This document shows positions 1 to 8,689 of a stretch of DNA of 42,067 nucleotides, one piece after another. The stretch spans positions 1 to 42,067 of the forward strand of contig CAJTDX010000029.1 of NCBI GenBank assembly GCA_910575155.1. Direction: 5' to 3'. Under the pieces are notes generated by a model, which did not search any database, was not told the DNA's origin, and was given only the letters and a program-made list of their open reading frames with translations. This DNA is from Lachnospiraceae bacterium. Its GTDB lineage: Bacteria > Bacillota > Clostridia > Lachnospirales > Lachnospiraceae. Each line of letters begins with the position of its first letter. Position 1 is the first letter of the stretch. Both the position numbers and the translations under genes were made by a program.

Positions 1-134
1 AGTGCCTCTATTCAGAATACTGCCTCTCTTTATTCTTTCAAAAATCAGGCAGATTGGTACTTTAGAAGACTATATTCATTTTTACATTACAGTTTACGGA
101 AACTCAAGTGATGCGGAGATCGGAAAATGCATGT

Positions 135-180
135 AAAAACGCTGTAATCGCAGTATTTGCGCGAGGTACGGCGTTTTTTT
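135..180 (+). terminator. Rho-independent terminator
   Basis: A 12-bp stem (AAAAACGCTGTA at 135-146 against TACGGCGTTTTT at 167-178, one G-U pair) closes a 20-nt loop and runs into seven T. It has A-rich and T-rich flanks, so it may work on both strands. It presumably ends a gene lying left of the window. I see no convincing gene in 1-355. Confidence 0.7.
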
Positions 181-296
181 GAGCGGAAATAAAATATCAT
201 ATGGTATTCTGCACACGATTTTTGGGAAGCGATTCTGATATAAGGACAGCGGAATATAAGGAATCTCAGAAAGCGGTGTAATTCTCAGGCGGATTA

Positions 297-305
297 TGTT
301 ATAAT
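297..305 (+). promoter_or_regulatory. Extended -10 promoter
   Basis: TGT followed by consensus TATAAT (300-305) makes an extended -10 element. The -35 position (about 277-282) is poor, as is usual for this class. It lies about 50 nt upstream of the methyltransferase start and probably drives the methyltransferase-hslO pair. Confidence 0.5.
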
Positions 306-355
306 GGCGTACAGTAGCAAAAAAGAATCAGAAAACATGGAGGAAGAAGAACCCA

Positions 356-1123
356 ATGGAAGCATATACAGGATTTGCACAGGTGTATGATCTGTTTATG
401 GACAACGTACCCTATGAAGAATGGAGCAGGTATCTGATAAGTCTGCTGCAGGAATATGCGGGCAGTCCGGGGCTGGTGTTAGAGCTGGGCTGCGGGACAG
501 GCAGGATGACGCGGCTGCTGGCGCAGGCCGGTTATGATATGATTGGCGTGGATAATTCTGAGGAAATGCTGCAGATTGCAAAAGAGGCGGAGGGAGAGGC
601 AGAAGATATCCTGTATCTTTTGCAGGATATGCGTGAATTTGAATTGTATGGAACGGTAAAAGCGGTAGTCAGCGTCTGCGATTCTTTGAATTACATCTTA
701 GAGGAAGAAGAACTGCTTACGGTGTTTCGGCTGGTCAATAATTATCTGGATCCGGGCGGCGTGTTTATTTTTGACATGAATACTCTCTATAAATACAGGG
801 AAATATTAGGAGAGAATACCATTTGTGAGAACCGGGAGGAAGCAAGCTTTATCTGGGAAAATTTTTATGATGAAGAGGAGCGGGTCAATCAGTATGATCT
901 GACGCTTTTTTCGAGAGAGCCTGGCAGTCCGGGACTGTACCGGAAGTATGAGGAAACGCATTATCAGCGCGGCTATGACTTAGAACAGATTCAGGAGCTT
1001 TTACAGCAGGCGGGAATGGAATTTATCAACGCCTTCGACGCTTTTACCAGAGAGCCGGTAAAAGAGGACAGTGAAAGAATCTGCGTGATTGCAGCGGAGA
1101 AAGGAAAAAGGAGTAATGAGTGA
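356..1123 (+). CDS. Class I SAM-dependent methyltransferase
   Basis: A 255-aa cytosolic protein with a Rossmann-type methyltransferase domain. Motif I is LELGCGTGRM near residue 42, the acidic end of strand 2 is GVDNSEEML, and motif II/post-I is about LYLLQDMREF. These bind S-adenosylmethionine; the methyl acceptor cannot be read from the sequence. The start ATG follows GGAGGAAG at 339-346. The stop codon overlaps the hslO start by 8 nt, so the two genes are translationally coupled. Small-molecule or rRNA/tRNA substrates are both possible; no RNA-binding domain is visible. Confidence 0.85.
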   Translation: MEAYTGFAQVYDLFMDNVPYEEWSRYLISLLQEYAGSPGLVLELGCGTGRMTRLLAQAGYDMIGVDNSEEMLQIAKEAEGEAEDILYLLQDMREFELYGTVKAVVSVCDSLNYILEEEELLTVFRLVNNYLDPGGVFIFDMNTLYKYREILGENTICENREEASFIWENFYDEEERVNQYDLTLFSREPGSPGLYRKYEETHYQRGYDLEQIQELLQQAGMEFINAFDAFTREPVKEDSERICVIAAEKGKRSNE

Positions 1124-1994
1124 ATATAAAGATTATATGGTAAGAGCCACGGCGGCAGACCATCAGATTCGAGCCTTTGCGGTGACTTCCAGGGATCTGG
1201 TGGAACAGGCCAGGATTTATCATAATACCAGCCCGGTAATCACGGCGGCTTTGGGCAGGCTGCTGACGGGAGGCGTAATGATGGGAACTATGATGAAAGG
1301 AGAGAAGGATCTTCTGACGCTCCAGATTAAATGCGGCGGCGCGGCCAAAGGAATGACGGTGACGGCGGACAGCCGGGGAAATGTCAAAGGCTACCCGCTG
1401 GTAAGCGACGTCATGCTTGTGCCCAATGCCCAGGGAAAACTGGATGTAGGCGGCGCTCTGGGTCTTGGAATTTTAAGCGTGATCAAAGATTTGGGCTTAA
1501 AGGAACCCTATGTGGGACAGGTGGCGCTGCAGACTTCCGAGATTGCAGAGGATCTGACCTATTATTTTGCCACTTCAGAGCAGGTGCCTTCGGCCGTGGG
1601 CCTGGGTGTGCTGATGAATAAAGACAATACCGTAAAACAGGCGGGAGGATTTATCATTCAGCTTATGCCGTATACCGCGGAAGAGGTAATTGCATCTCTG
1701 GAAAAAAAGGTGGCGGATGTAACCTCTGTGACAGATTTGCTGGAGCAGGGAATGACGCCGGAAACACTGCTTGCGGATATGCTGGGGGAATTTGGCGTTG
1801 AAATTACAGACAGGATTCCAGTGCAGTATGCCTGCAATTGTTCCAAAGAGCGTGTGACGCGCGCCATTGCAAGCATTGGAAAAATGGATATTCAGAAGAT
1901 GATTGACGACAATGAGCCGATTGAGGTGAACTGCCAGTTTTGCGATCAACATTATGTATTTACACCGGAAGAATTAAAAGAATTACTAGTATAA
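1116..1994 (+). CDS. hslO: Redox-regulated chaperone Hsp33
   Basis: A 292-aa holdase chaperone. Under oxidative stress Hsp33 releases zinc, forms disulfides and binds unfolding proteins in the cytosol. The C-terminal zinc-binding cysteines are visible as CNC (C240, C242) and CQFC (C273, C276), the arrangement that defines the family. The length is typical. The start at 1116 is preferred over an upstream in-frame ATG at 1089 because GGAG at 1109-1112 sits close before it and Hsp33 proteins start near this point. It overlaps the end of the methyltransferase gene. Its stop codon lies inside the left terminal repeat of the palindromic element that follows. Confidence 0.95.
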   Translation: MSEYKDYMVRATAADHQIRAFAVTSRDLVEQARIYHNTSPVITAALGRLLTGGVMMGTMMKGEKDLLTLQIKCGGAAKGMTVTADSRGNVKGYPLVSDVMLVPNAQGKLDVGGALGLGILSVIKDLGLKEPYVGQVALQTSEIAEDLTYYFATSEQVPSAVGLGVLMNKDNTVKQAGGFIIQLMPYTAEEVIASLEKKVADVTSVTDLLEQGMTPETLLADMLGEFGVEITDRIPVQYACNCSKERVTRAIASIGKMDIQKMIDDNEPIEVNCQFCDQHYVFTPEELKELLV

Positions 1995-2152
1995 CGAATA
2001 TTAAGTAATTGGCAGTTTGACTTGCCTGTTTTCCTGAGAACACTACTCCCCAAGCCTCGACGTAGCCACCGCTACGCCTACGTTTGTGAAGCAGCACTCT
2101 CAGAAAAATATTCTGCGTCAAACTATCCAAAACTTAATTTTCGTTATACTAG
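1986..2152. repeat. 167-nt palindromic MITE-like element
   Basis: The ends are inverted repeats: CTAGTATAACGA at 1986 is mirrored by TCGTTATACTAG ending at 2152. Pairing continues inward through ATTAAGT/ACTTAAT and CAGTTTGAC/GTCAAACTA to a central hairpin (CGTAGC 2061-2066, loop CACC, GCTACG 2071-2076). The geometric centre of the whole element coincides with that loop. Many mismatches between the arms are transitions that become G-U pairs in RNA. It codes for nothing apparent. It could act as terminator for hslO or be a small non-autonomous mobile element. Confidence 0.75.
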
Positions 2153-2178
2153 ATCAAAGGTAGGAAAGGAGCCACACT

Positions 2179-4122
2179 GTGAAGGATGGATTTATCAGGG
2201 CGGCGGCAGTGACGCCGAAGATTCGTGTCGCCGACCCTGCGTATAACAGGGACAGGATTATGGAAAAGATGGAAGAGGCAGAGAAGGAGCGCGCGGTAGT
2301 CGTGGTGTTTCCGGAACTGTGCGTCACAGGATATACCTGCGGCGACCTGTTTTTGATGGAGCCTTTGCTGGAAGAGGCAAAGAAAACATTGATTCAGCTT
2401 GCAGAAGATACCGCAGGGAAAAACATGCTGGTGTTTGTGGGAGTTCCGGTGGCTTATAAAGGCAGGCTCTATAATACGGCGGCCGCGCTGGCAAACGGCA
2501 GGATATTGGGACTGGTGCCCAAGCGCTGTATCCCCAGTTACAATGAATTTTATGAGACAAGGCATTTTGCAGAAGGCATGGAAGAAGCAGTGGAAATTGC
2601 TCTGACGGAGGAAATCCGGGTTCCTATGGGGTGCGGCCTGATCTTTTCGCCGGATATAATGCCGGAATTAAAGATTTGCGCGGAAATCTGTGAAGATCTC
2701 TGGGCGCCCAATCCTCCCAGCATTTCTCATGCGCTTGCAGGCGCCAATCTGATTGTCAATCTCTCAGCCAGCAACGAGATCACAGGGAAAGACCGTTATC
2801 GGAAAAACCTGGTGGAAGGGCAGTCGGCGCGCCTGGTCTGCGCTTATGTGTACGCCAGCGCCGGAGAAGGGGAGTCTACGCAGGACGTAGTATTTTCCGG
2901 GCATAATATGATTGCGGAGAACGGGATTATGCTGGCAGAGGCAGAACGTTTTCGCAATCAGTCGGTTTATGGAGAAATTGATATTCAAAGGCTTAACGGG
3001 CAGCGCCGGAGAATGACCACATTTCAGGAACATATGGGCTGCTGTAAGGAGATTTCCTTTCATTTGAAGAAAGAAAAAACCATCCTCACCCGATTTGTAG
3101 ATCCGATGCCCTTTGTGCCTGAGGAATCGGGGGAACGCCAGAAACGCTGTGAGGAGATTCTTTCCATCCAGTCCATGGGACTGAAAAAGCGTCTGGAGCA
3201 TACCGGTTGTTCCTGCGCGGTGGTGGGGATTTCCGGAGGTCTGGACTCCACCCTTGCGCTGTTAGTTACCGTACGAGCCTTTGACCTGCTGGGACTGGAC
3301 CGAAAGGGGATCAGGGCGGTTACTATGCCGGGATTTGGCACTACAGACCGGACGTATGACAATGCAGTGCATCTGATTCAGTGTCTGGGAGCAGACTTTC
3401 TGGAGGTAGATATCAAAGAGGCAGTGCGGGTGCATTTTGCTGATATCAGCCAGCAGGAGAGCGTTCATGATGTGACGTATGAGAACAGCCAGGCAAGAGA
3501 GCGGACCCAGATATTGATGGATATTGCAAACAAAGAGAATGGGATGGTGATCGGTACCGGGGACATGTCGGAGCTTGCCCTGGGCTGGGCAACCTACAAC
3601 GGGGACCACATGTCCATGTATGGGGTGAACGCTTCTGTACCCAAAACGCTGGTTCGTCATCTTGTGGGATATTATGCAGAAAGCTGTGGGAATGAGGAGC
3701 TGAAGCATATTCTGCTGGATATTTTGGATACTCCGGTAAGTCCGGAGCTTCTGCCGCCAAAGGACGGCAGGATATCTCAGAAAACGGAAGATATAGTGGG
3801 GCCCTATGAACTGCATGATTTTTTCCTGTACTACATGTTACGCTGCGGATTCGGGCCAGAGAAAATTTTCCGGCTTGCTGTGTATGCTTTTGGCGGCAGT
3901 GCGGAATGCGGCGGAGCAAACTATACGCCGGAAGTTATTTTAAAGTGGCTGAGAACCTTTATACGAAGATTTTTCAGTCAGCAGTTTAAGCGTTCCTGTC
4001 TGCCGGACGGGCCGAAGGTCGGCACGGTTGCGGTGTCGCCCAGAGGAGATCTGCGGATGCCAAGCGACGCCAGCGCGCAGTTATGGCTGAAGCGGCTGGA
4101 TGCAGTCAGCGGTGATCTTTGA
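2179..4122 (+). CDS. nadE: Glutamine-dependent NAD(+) synthetase
   Basis: A 647-aa two-domain enzyme that makes NAD from nicotinic acid adenine dinucleotide, ATP and glutamine, the last step of NAD synthesis. The N-terminal nitrilase-type glutaminase (about 5-270) shows its triad: E46 in FPELCVTGY, K115 in PKRCIPS and C171 in CAEICEDLW. The C-terminal synthetase shows the ATP-pyrophosphatase P-loop SGGLDS (352-357) and the GTGDMSELALGW stretch. The start is GTG at 2179 with AGGAAAGGA just upstream. Full length for the class. It is separated from hslO by the palindromic element, so it is probably transcribed on its own. Confidence 0.95.
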   Translation: MKDGFIRAAAVTPKIRVADPAYNRDRIMEKMEEAEKERAVVVVFPELCVTGYTCGDLFLMEPLLEEAKKTLIQLAEDTAGKNMLVFVGVPVAYKGRLYNTAAALANGRILGLVPKRCIPSYNEFYETRHFAEGMEEAVEIALTEEIRVPMGCGLIFSPDIMPELKICAEICEDLWAPNPPSISHALAGANLIVNLSASNEITGKDRYRKNLVEGQSARLVCAYVYASAGEGESTQDVVFSGHNMIAENGIMLAEAERFRNQSVYGEIDIQRLNGQRRRMTTFQEHMGCCKEISFHLKKEKTILTRFVDPMPFVPEESGERQKRCEEILSIQSMGLKKRLEHTGCSCAVVGISGGLDSTLALLVTVRAFDLLGLDRKGIRAVTMPGFGTTDRTYDNAVHLIQCLGADFLEVDIKEAVRVHFADISQQESVHDVTYENSQARERTQILMDIANKENGMVIGTGDMSELALGWATYNGDHMSMYGVNASVPKTLVRHLVGYYAESCGNEELKHILLDILDTPVSPELLPPKDGRISQKTEDIVGPYELHDFFLYYMLRCGFGPEKIFRLAVYAFGGSAECGGANYTPEVILKWLRTFIRRFFSQQFKRSCLPDGPKVGTVAVSPRGDLRMPSDASAQLWLKRLDAVSGDL

Positions 4123-4274
4123 GCGCTCAGCATATATCTTTACGTGATCGCCGCTGCAAGAAACCGACGGGAACGGCAGCCTGTTTTTTGGCAGGAGGAA
4201 AAGTTTATAATTTTTTTATAGAATATTTTTGGTTTATTTATTGCAATTCTCAGGGGAAAGATTAGAATAAAAAT

Positions 4275-5102
4275 ATGTTTGGATATATTATTATAAATAA
4301 ACCGGAATTGAAATTCAGAGAATTTGACCTTTATCAGTCTTATTACTGCGGTCTTTGCAGAACATTGAAGAGGGAGTACGGCAGGCTGGGACAGATGACG
4401 TTAAGCTATGATATGACGTTTGTGATTCTGCTTCTCAGCAGCCTGTACGAGCCGAAGACCGTCTTGAGCAGCGGCAGATGCGCGGCGCATCCGATGAAGA
4501 AGCGTTATAGGAGAATCAATCCGTGTTCTGAGTATGGGGCGGATATGAATCTTCTCCTGTCGTATTACAAATGTCTGGACGACTGGGAGGATGAACATAA
4601 ACTCAACAGAAAGGCGATGGCCCTGTCTTTGAACAGGCGTTTTCAAAAAGCGGCGCGCAAGTATCCGCAAAAGGAACAGGTCATCCAGGAGAAAATGCGT
4701 CAGATTCATGCGTGCGAGAAGCAAAAGAGCAGGGAACTGGATCTGGCGTCCGGTTATTTTGGCGAGATTATGGCGGAAATTTTTGTCTGGCGCAAGGATG
4801 AATGGGAAAAGGAACTGCGGCGTCTGGGATTTTTCCTGGGGAAATTTATTTATCTCATGGACGCCTATGAGGATGCAGAGCAGGATCAGAAGACGGGAAA
4901 TTATAATGTGTTCCTTGAAGCATATGGCGGGACGGATTTCTTTCAGAAGGCAGAGAATATATTAAGTATGATGATGGCAGAATGCGCCCGTGCCTTTGAA
5001 CGGCTTCCAATTGTGGAGAATGCAGAAATTCTGCGCAACATATTGTATTCCGGCGTCTGGCGCCGGTATGAGCTTGTGAAACGCAGGCGGGAAGGAAAGT
5101 AA
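4275..5102 (+). CDS. DUF5685 family protein
   Basis: A 275-aa, mostly helical protein with the DUF5685 N-terminus (MFGYIIINKPELKFREFD) and paired cysteines YYCGLC (C25, C28), followed by C69, C84 and C100. Two acidic clusters stand out: LDDWEDE (102-107) and LMDAYEDAEQD (D196, D200, D204). Their spacing on helices resembles the two metal-binding aspartate motifs of squalene/phytoene-synthase-like proteins. That resemblance is my inference; no substrate is known to me. It is followed after 3 nt by a J-domain gene, so the two are surely co-transcribed and probably act together. The ribosome binding site is GGGGAAAG at 4253-4260. Confidence 0.75.
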   Translation: MFGYIIINKPELKFREFDLYQSYYCGLCRTLKREYGRLGQMTLSYDMTFVILLLSSLYEPKTVLSSGRCAAHPMKKRYRRINPCSEYGADMNLLLSYYKCLDDWEDEHKLNRKAMALSLNRRFQKAARKYPQKEQVIQEKMRQIHACEKQKSRELDLASGYFGEIMAEIFVWRKDEWEKELRRLGFFLGKFIYLMDAYEDAEQDQKTGNYNVFLEAYGGTDFFQKAENILSMMMAECARAFERLPIVENAEILRNILYSGVWRRYELVKRRREGK

Positions 5103-5105
5103 GCT

Positions 5106-5768
5106 ATGTATGATCCATATGCAGTTCTTGGCGTGGGAAGAGATGCCACAGAGGAAGAAATTAAAAAGGCGTACCGGGCGCTGAGCAGGAAATATCATCC
5201 GGACGCCAATGTGAATAATCCGCATAAAGAGCAGGCGGAGGAGAAATTTAAGGAGATTCAGCAGGCATACCAGCAGATTATCTATGAGAAGGAACATGGA
5301 AGTTCTGGTTCTTCCGCTTATGGACAGCAGCAGGGCGGATATTGGGATTTTGAAGATTTTTTTGGAGGCCGCAGCCAGCAGTCGCGGCAGGGACAGGATG
5401 CTGAGAGTACTTATAAGCAGGCGGCGTCAAATTATATACGCAGCGGCCATTACCAGGAAGCCCTGAACGTCTTAAACAGTATCAGCAGCCGGGACGCGCA
5501 CTGGTATTATCTGAATGCCATTGCCAATGCCGGCTCAGGCAATAATGTGGCGGCGATGGACTCTGCGCAGCGGGCGGCGGCGATGGAGCCGGGAAATGTT
5601 TCGTACCAGCGGCTGTACGCACAGCTTCAGAATGGCGGAAGCTGGTATTATGGCCAGCGTCAGAGTTATGGAAACCCTGTGGAGGGAAGCGGGGACTTCT
5701 GTATGAAGTTATGCGTTGCCAATATGCTGTGCAATCTCTGCTGCGGAGGAGGGCTTTGCTGTGTCTGA
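5106..5768 (+). CDS. J-domain protein with cysteine-rich tail
   Basis: A 220-aa protein. Residues 1-65 form a DnaJ J-domain with the HPD motif at 31-33, which stimulates Hsp70 (DnaK) ATPase. A Gly/Ser/Gln-rich linker (about 70-95) leads to TPR-like helices (about 98-175). It has no zinc-finger or substrate-binding domains of true DnaJ, so it is a specialised co-chaperone. The last 22 residues hold seven cysteines (CMKLC, CNLCC, GLCCV), suggesting metal binding or lipid attachment. It sits in an operon with DUF5685, whose N-terminus also carries conserved cysteines. Partner and client are unknown. Confidence 0.88.
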   Translation: MYDPYAVLGVGRDATEEEIKKAYRALSRKYHPDANVNNPHKEQAEEKFKEIQQAYQQIIYEKEHGSSGSSAYGQQQGGYWDFEDFFGGRSQQSRQGQDAESTYKQAASNYIRSGHYQEALNVLNSISSRDAHWYYLNAIANAGSGNNVAAMDSAQRAAAMEPGNVSYQRLYAQLQNGGSWYYGQRQSYGNPVEGSGDFCMKLCVANMLCNLCCGGGLCCV

Positions 5769-5838
5769 CGCCGTAAAGTCAGCCGTAGTTTACCGATGAG
5801 TACGTTTACACATAACAATAGACAGAGTGGGTGGAAAA

Positions 5839-6354
5839 ATGGATTATATGGTGCTGTATTCCAGTAAAACCGGAAATACCAAGAAGGTAGCCACTGAGAT
5901 TTTCAGCGCGCTTCCGGGAATGTCCAAGGATATGCAGAATATAGATGAATACAGGGGAAAGGATGCAGATACTTTTTTTATCGGGTTCTGGGTAGACCGG
6001 GGAACCTGTGAGCTGTCAGTGATTGATGTGCTGTCCGAGCTGCATGGCAAAAAGATCGCGCTGTTTGGCACCTGCGGTATGGGAAGCGGCACGGATTATT
6101 ATCGTAATATTGAAAAAAAGGTAACGGTGTGGGTTCCGGATGACTGTGAATATCTGGGAATGTTTCTCTGTCAGGGGAAAATGCCTATGAAAGTCCGGGA
6201 AAAATATGAGATATTCCGGGAAGATCCCAGAGAAGAGGCATACCGCAAACAAATGCTTAGAAATTTTGACGAGGCTTTGTTTCATCCCAACGACAATGAT
6301 CTTGCAGACGCAAGGGCGTTTGTGGAACAGATGTGCAAAATGATTTACGGATGA
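5839..6354 (+). CDS. Flavodoxin-family protein
   Basis: A 171-aa FMN-binding electron carrier or reductase. The phosphate-binding loop is YSSKTGNTKKVA right after strand 1, and IALFGTCGMGSG marks the flavin-contact loop of strand 4. Start ATG 5839 is preferred to an in-frame GTG at 5827 because GGGTGG precedes it at a normal distance. The length and motifs resemble flavodoxin-like proteins of gut Clostridia, a group that includes BilS of the bilirubin reductase system. The usual BilR neighbour is not here, so that specific name is not supported. Confidence 0.8.
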   Translation: MDYMVLYSSKTGNTKKVATEIFSALPGMSKDMQNIDEYRGKDADTFFIGFWVDRGTCELSVIDVLSELHGKKIALFGTCGMGSGTDYYRNIEKKVTVWVPDDCEYLGMFLCQGKMPMKVREKYEIFREDPREEAYRKQMLRNFDEALFHPNDNDLADARAFVEQMCKMIYG

Positions 6355-6432
6355 ATCAGCATTTATGATGGCGTTGTCTGTCTCATAGAAACAGATCGGA
6401 AATTATGAAAGAAGAGGAAGGAGAAACACAGT

Positions 6433-7401
6433 ATGAAATTTGCAATTTTAGCGCCGGGAACGATTGCTCATGCTATGGCAGAAGCGGTATCGGGACTTGA
6501 GAAGGTGCAGCGTTATGCAGTGGCTTCCAGAGATTATGGACGGGCGGAACGTTTTGCTAGGCAATGGGGCTTTGAAAAGGCCTATGGTTCCTATGAAGAA
6601 ATGCTGCAGGATCCGCAGGTGGAGCTGGTCTATGTGGCGTCGCCTCATTCCCATCATTATGAACATGCAAAAATGTGCCTTATGCATGGGAAGCATGTGC
6701 TGGTGGAAAAAGCCTTTACCGTAAATGCAGTGCAGGCTGAGGAACTGGTACGCTTATCCAGGGAAAAGGGACTGCTGCTTGCCGAGGCCATCTGGACGCG
6801 CTACATGCCCAGCCGGCAAATGATTGATGAGATTTTGGAAAGCGGCGTATTGGGAACGGTCACTTCCCTTACGGCTAATCTGGGATATGTTCTGCCTCAT
6901 GTGGAGCGTATGCAGAATCCGCAGCTTGCGGGCGGAGCGCTTCTGGATCTGGGAGTGTATCCGATTAATTTTGCCTTGATGGCATTTCATGAAAAGGTAA
7001 AAGAAGTACATGCAGCGGCAGTTATGTCTCCGAAAGGAGTGGACTGGATGAACAGTATTACGCTCTCTTTTGAAGATGGGAAAATGGCCGTACTTCACAG
7101 CGATATGCTGGCGCAGACTGACCGTCAGGGCGTGATCAGCGGGGATCAGGGCTATCTGGAAGTTCAGAATATTAACAATTGCGAGGAAATCAGAGTTTTT
7201 GACTTGGAACGGAAGATGACGGCGCGTTATCAGGCGCCAGAGCAGATTAATGGCTATGAGTACGAGGTATTGGCCTGTATTAAGGCGATTGAAGAAGGAA
7301 AAGTGGAATGCCCGCAGATGCCTCACAGTGAAACGCTGCGTGTAATGAAACTTATGGATCATATTCGGGAACAATGGGGCATGGTATTTCCATGTGAATA
7401 A
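6433..7401 (+). CDS. Gfo/Idh/MocA family oxidoreductase
   Basis: A 322-aa NAD(P)-dependent dehydrogenase of sugars or related polyols. The N-terminal Rossmann domain begins FAILAPGTIAHAMAEAV. The family signature follows: VYVASPHSHHYEHA, then EKAF near residue 96, where the lysine is the conserved catalytic residue. The C-terminal alpha/beta domain contains GGALLDLGVYPI, the usual substrate-site stretch with the DxGxYP core. Substrate is not predictable. The ribosome binding site is GAAGGAG. It ends 11 nt before the JetD-like gene, so the two may share a transcript although functions look unrelated. Confidence 0.88.
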   Translation: MKFAILAPGTIAHAMAEAVSGLEKVQRYAVASRDYGRAERFARQWGFEKAYGSYEEMLQDPQVELVYVASPHSHHYEHAKMCLMHGKHVLVEKAFTVNAVQAEELVRLSREKGLLLAEAIWTRYMPSRQMIDEILESGVLGTVTSLTANLGYVLPHVERMQNPQLAGGALLDLGVYPINFALMAFHEKVKEVHAAAVMSPKGVDWMNSITLSFEDGKMAVLHSDMLAQTDRQGVISGDQGYLEVQNINNCEEIRVFDLERKMTARYQAPEQINGYEYEVLACIKAIEEGKVECPQMPHSETLRVMKLMDHIREQWGMVFPCE

Positions 7402-7412
7402 AGGGAGAGGAT

Positions 7413-8396
7413 ATGAAACGGATTTCTCTGGACGAGTTGTTAAACCGTTGTTGTGAACATGAATACAACGGACAGTATTCCTATATTATGTCATTAATTG
7501 CCGAAGGTAAATTAAAGCCGGTAAAGAGCGCCGGAACCAATGGCAGGCGGCCGGCGCTGTGCCTGTCTTACTGGCTTGCGCAAGAGGCTGACCCGTTGCA
7601 GGAAGAACTGCAAGAAGAATTAAAATATAAGCTTGTGCCGCTGTTGTCTGTAGATTATTATCTGTCCCATTTAAAAGAATATAAGAAGGACAGGCCCTGG
7701 GTGCTGCTGTTAAATGAATATTTATTGTCCAGACGCGATTGTTTAAAACAGCCGGAGTCCGTCAATGAGCGCAGTTTTGAAATATGGAACCGCGAGAAAT
7801 TTCTCACCAGAGAGCAGGGAGCGAAAATTCTCAAGCGCTGCGGGCTTAAGCGGGAGTTTCTGAATATCTATGAGACGGCGGAGCCTGTCGCTTATTATTC
7901 CCATAACAGGCAGATACCTCAGAATATGCTGATACTGGAGAATAAAGATACTTTTTTCAGTATGCGCAGGTTTCTTTTGCAGGGGAATAAAAAAATTTTG
8001 GGTATGGAAATTGGTACCCTGATCTATGGCGGCGGGAAACGGATTGTGAAATCTTTTCAGGATTTTGATATTTCTGTGGAACCTTATATGAAATCAAAGA
8101 ATAATAAAATTTATTATTTTGGGGATCTGGATTATGAAGGTATTGGGATTTACGAGAGTCTGATTCAGCATTGCGGAGAAGACAGGAAACCTGTGCCTCT
8201 GACGGCGGCGTATGAAAAAATGCTGGAAAAGGCGGGAAGAGGAACAGGGCTGCCGGAGACAAAGGAGCAGCAAAACCGGAATCTGACAGGTTCTTTTTTT
8301 TCGTATTTTTCCAGACAGACAGTAGAACGAATGCAGGAAATACTTGAGCGGAACCAGTATATTCCTCAGGAAATTCTGAGTAGTCAGGATTTATGA
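7413..8396 (+). CDS. Stand-alone JetD-like (DUF2220/Toprim) protein
   Basis: A 327-aa protein whose C-terminal half (about 165-255) matches the Toprim-like DNA-cleaving domain of Wadjet JetD. It shows ENKDTF (E176), GTLIYGGGKR (201-210) and the metal site FGDLDYEG (D238, D240, E242). In Wadjet, JetD cuts plasmid DNA after the JetABC condensin extrudes it. No JetA, JetB or JetC lies in this window, and the N-terminus is shorter than a full JetD. It is translationally coupled (ATGA) to a 61-aa protein and followed by type III-like restriction genes, so I infer a DNA-defence role. The catalytic acids look intact. Confidence 0.72.
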   Translation: MKRISLDELLNRCCEHEYNGQYSYIMSLIAEGKLKPVKSAGTNGRRPALCLSYWLAQEADPLQEELQEELKYKLVPLLSVDYYLSHLKEYKKDRPWVLLLNEYLLSRRDCLKQPESVNERSFEIWNREKFLTREQGAKILKRCGLKREFLNIYETAEPVAYYSHNRQIPQNMLILENKDTFFSMRRFLLQGNKKILGMEIGTLIYGGGKRIVKSFQDFDISVEPYMKSKNNKIYYFGDLDYEGIGIYESLIQHCGEDRKPVPLTAAYEKMLEKAGRGTGLPETKEQQNRNLTGSFFSYFSRQTVERMQEILERNQYIPQEILSSQDL

Positions 8397-8578
8397 GTGA
8401 TACGGCAACCCTGAACCAGTTATTGGTACTTGCGAATCTGGAACGTTATAATGCTGTTCTGATTAATCAGGGAAAGAAGCAAAAAGAGCGTATGGAATTA
8501 CTTCGTCAGTTGGCAGTACAGCAATTACAGACATTAGAGACAGTAAGTTTAAATAATTTGCCGAAATTGAAATTATAA
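8393..8578 (+). CDS. Small coiled-coil-like protein coupled to JetD-like gene
   Basis: A 61-aa protein I do not recognise. Its ATG overlaps the stop of the JetD-like gene (ATGA), which argues for real, coupled translation. It is almost entirely amphipathic helix with leucine spacing (NQLLVLANLERY, MELLRQLAVQQLQTLETV), so it may be a short coiled coil or an assembly subunit. The 111 bp after it hold no clear terminator or promoter, so the transcript may run on into the mod gene. Confidence 0.65.
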   Translation: MSDTATLNQLLVLANLERYNAVLINQGKKQKERMELLRQLAVQQLQTLETVSLNNLPKLKL

Positions 8579-8689
8579 GCTTATGTAAACTGCTGTAACT
8601 GTCACAGAATAATTGTACTGCCAAACTGCAGATGATGAGAACGAGAGAAAGGAAACGTATAGCCGGGTTTTCCTGGCGAATATTATACC

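Noticed and set aside
3262-3816. Long antisense open frames opposite nadE
   Set aside because: They mirror the codon pattern of a clear conserved gene, lack ribosome binding sites and show no protein motifs.
5839-6354. Naming the flavodoxin BilS
   Set aside because: Size and motif fit, but the expected bilirubin reductase partner gene is not adjacent and many flavodoxins look alike.
7413-8396. A full Wadjet (JetABCD) system
   Set aside because: Only a JetD-like protein is present; no SMC-type JetC, JetA or JetB lies in the window.
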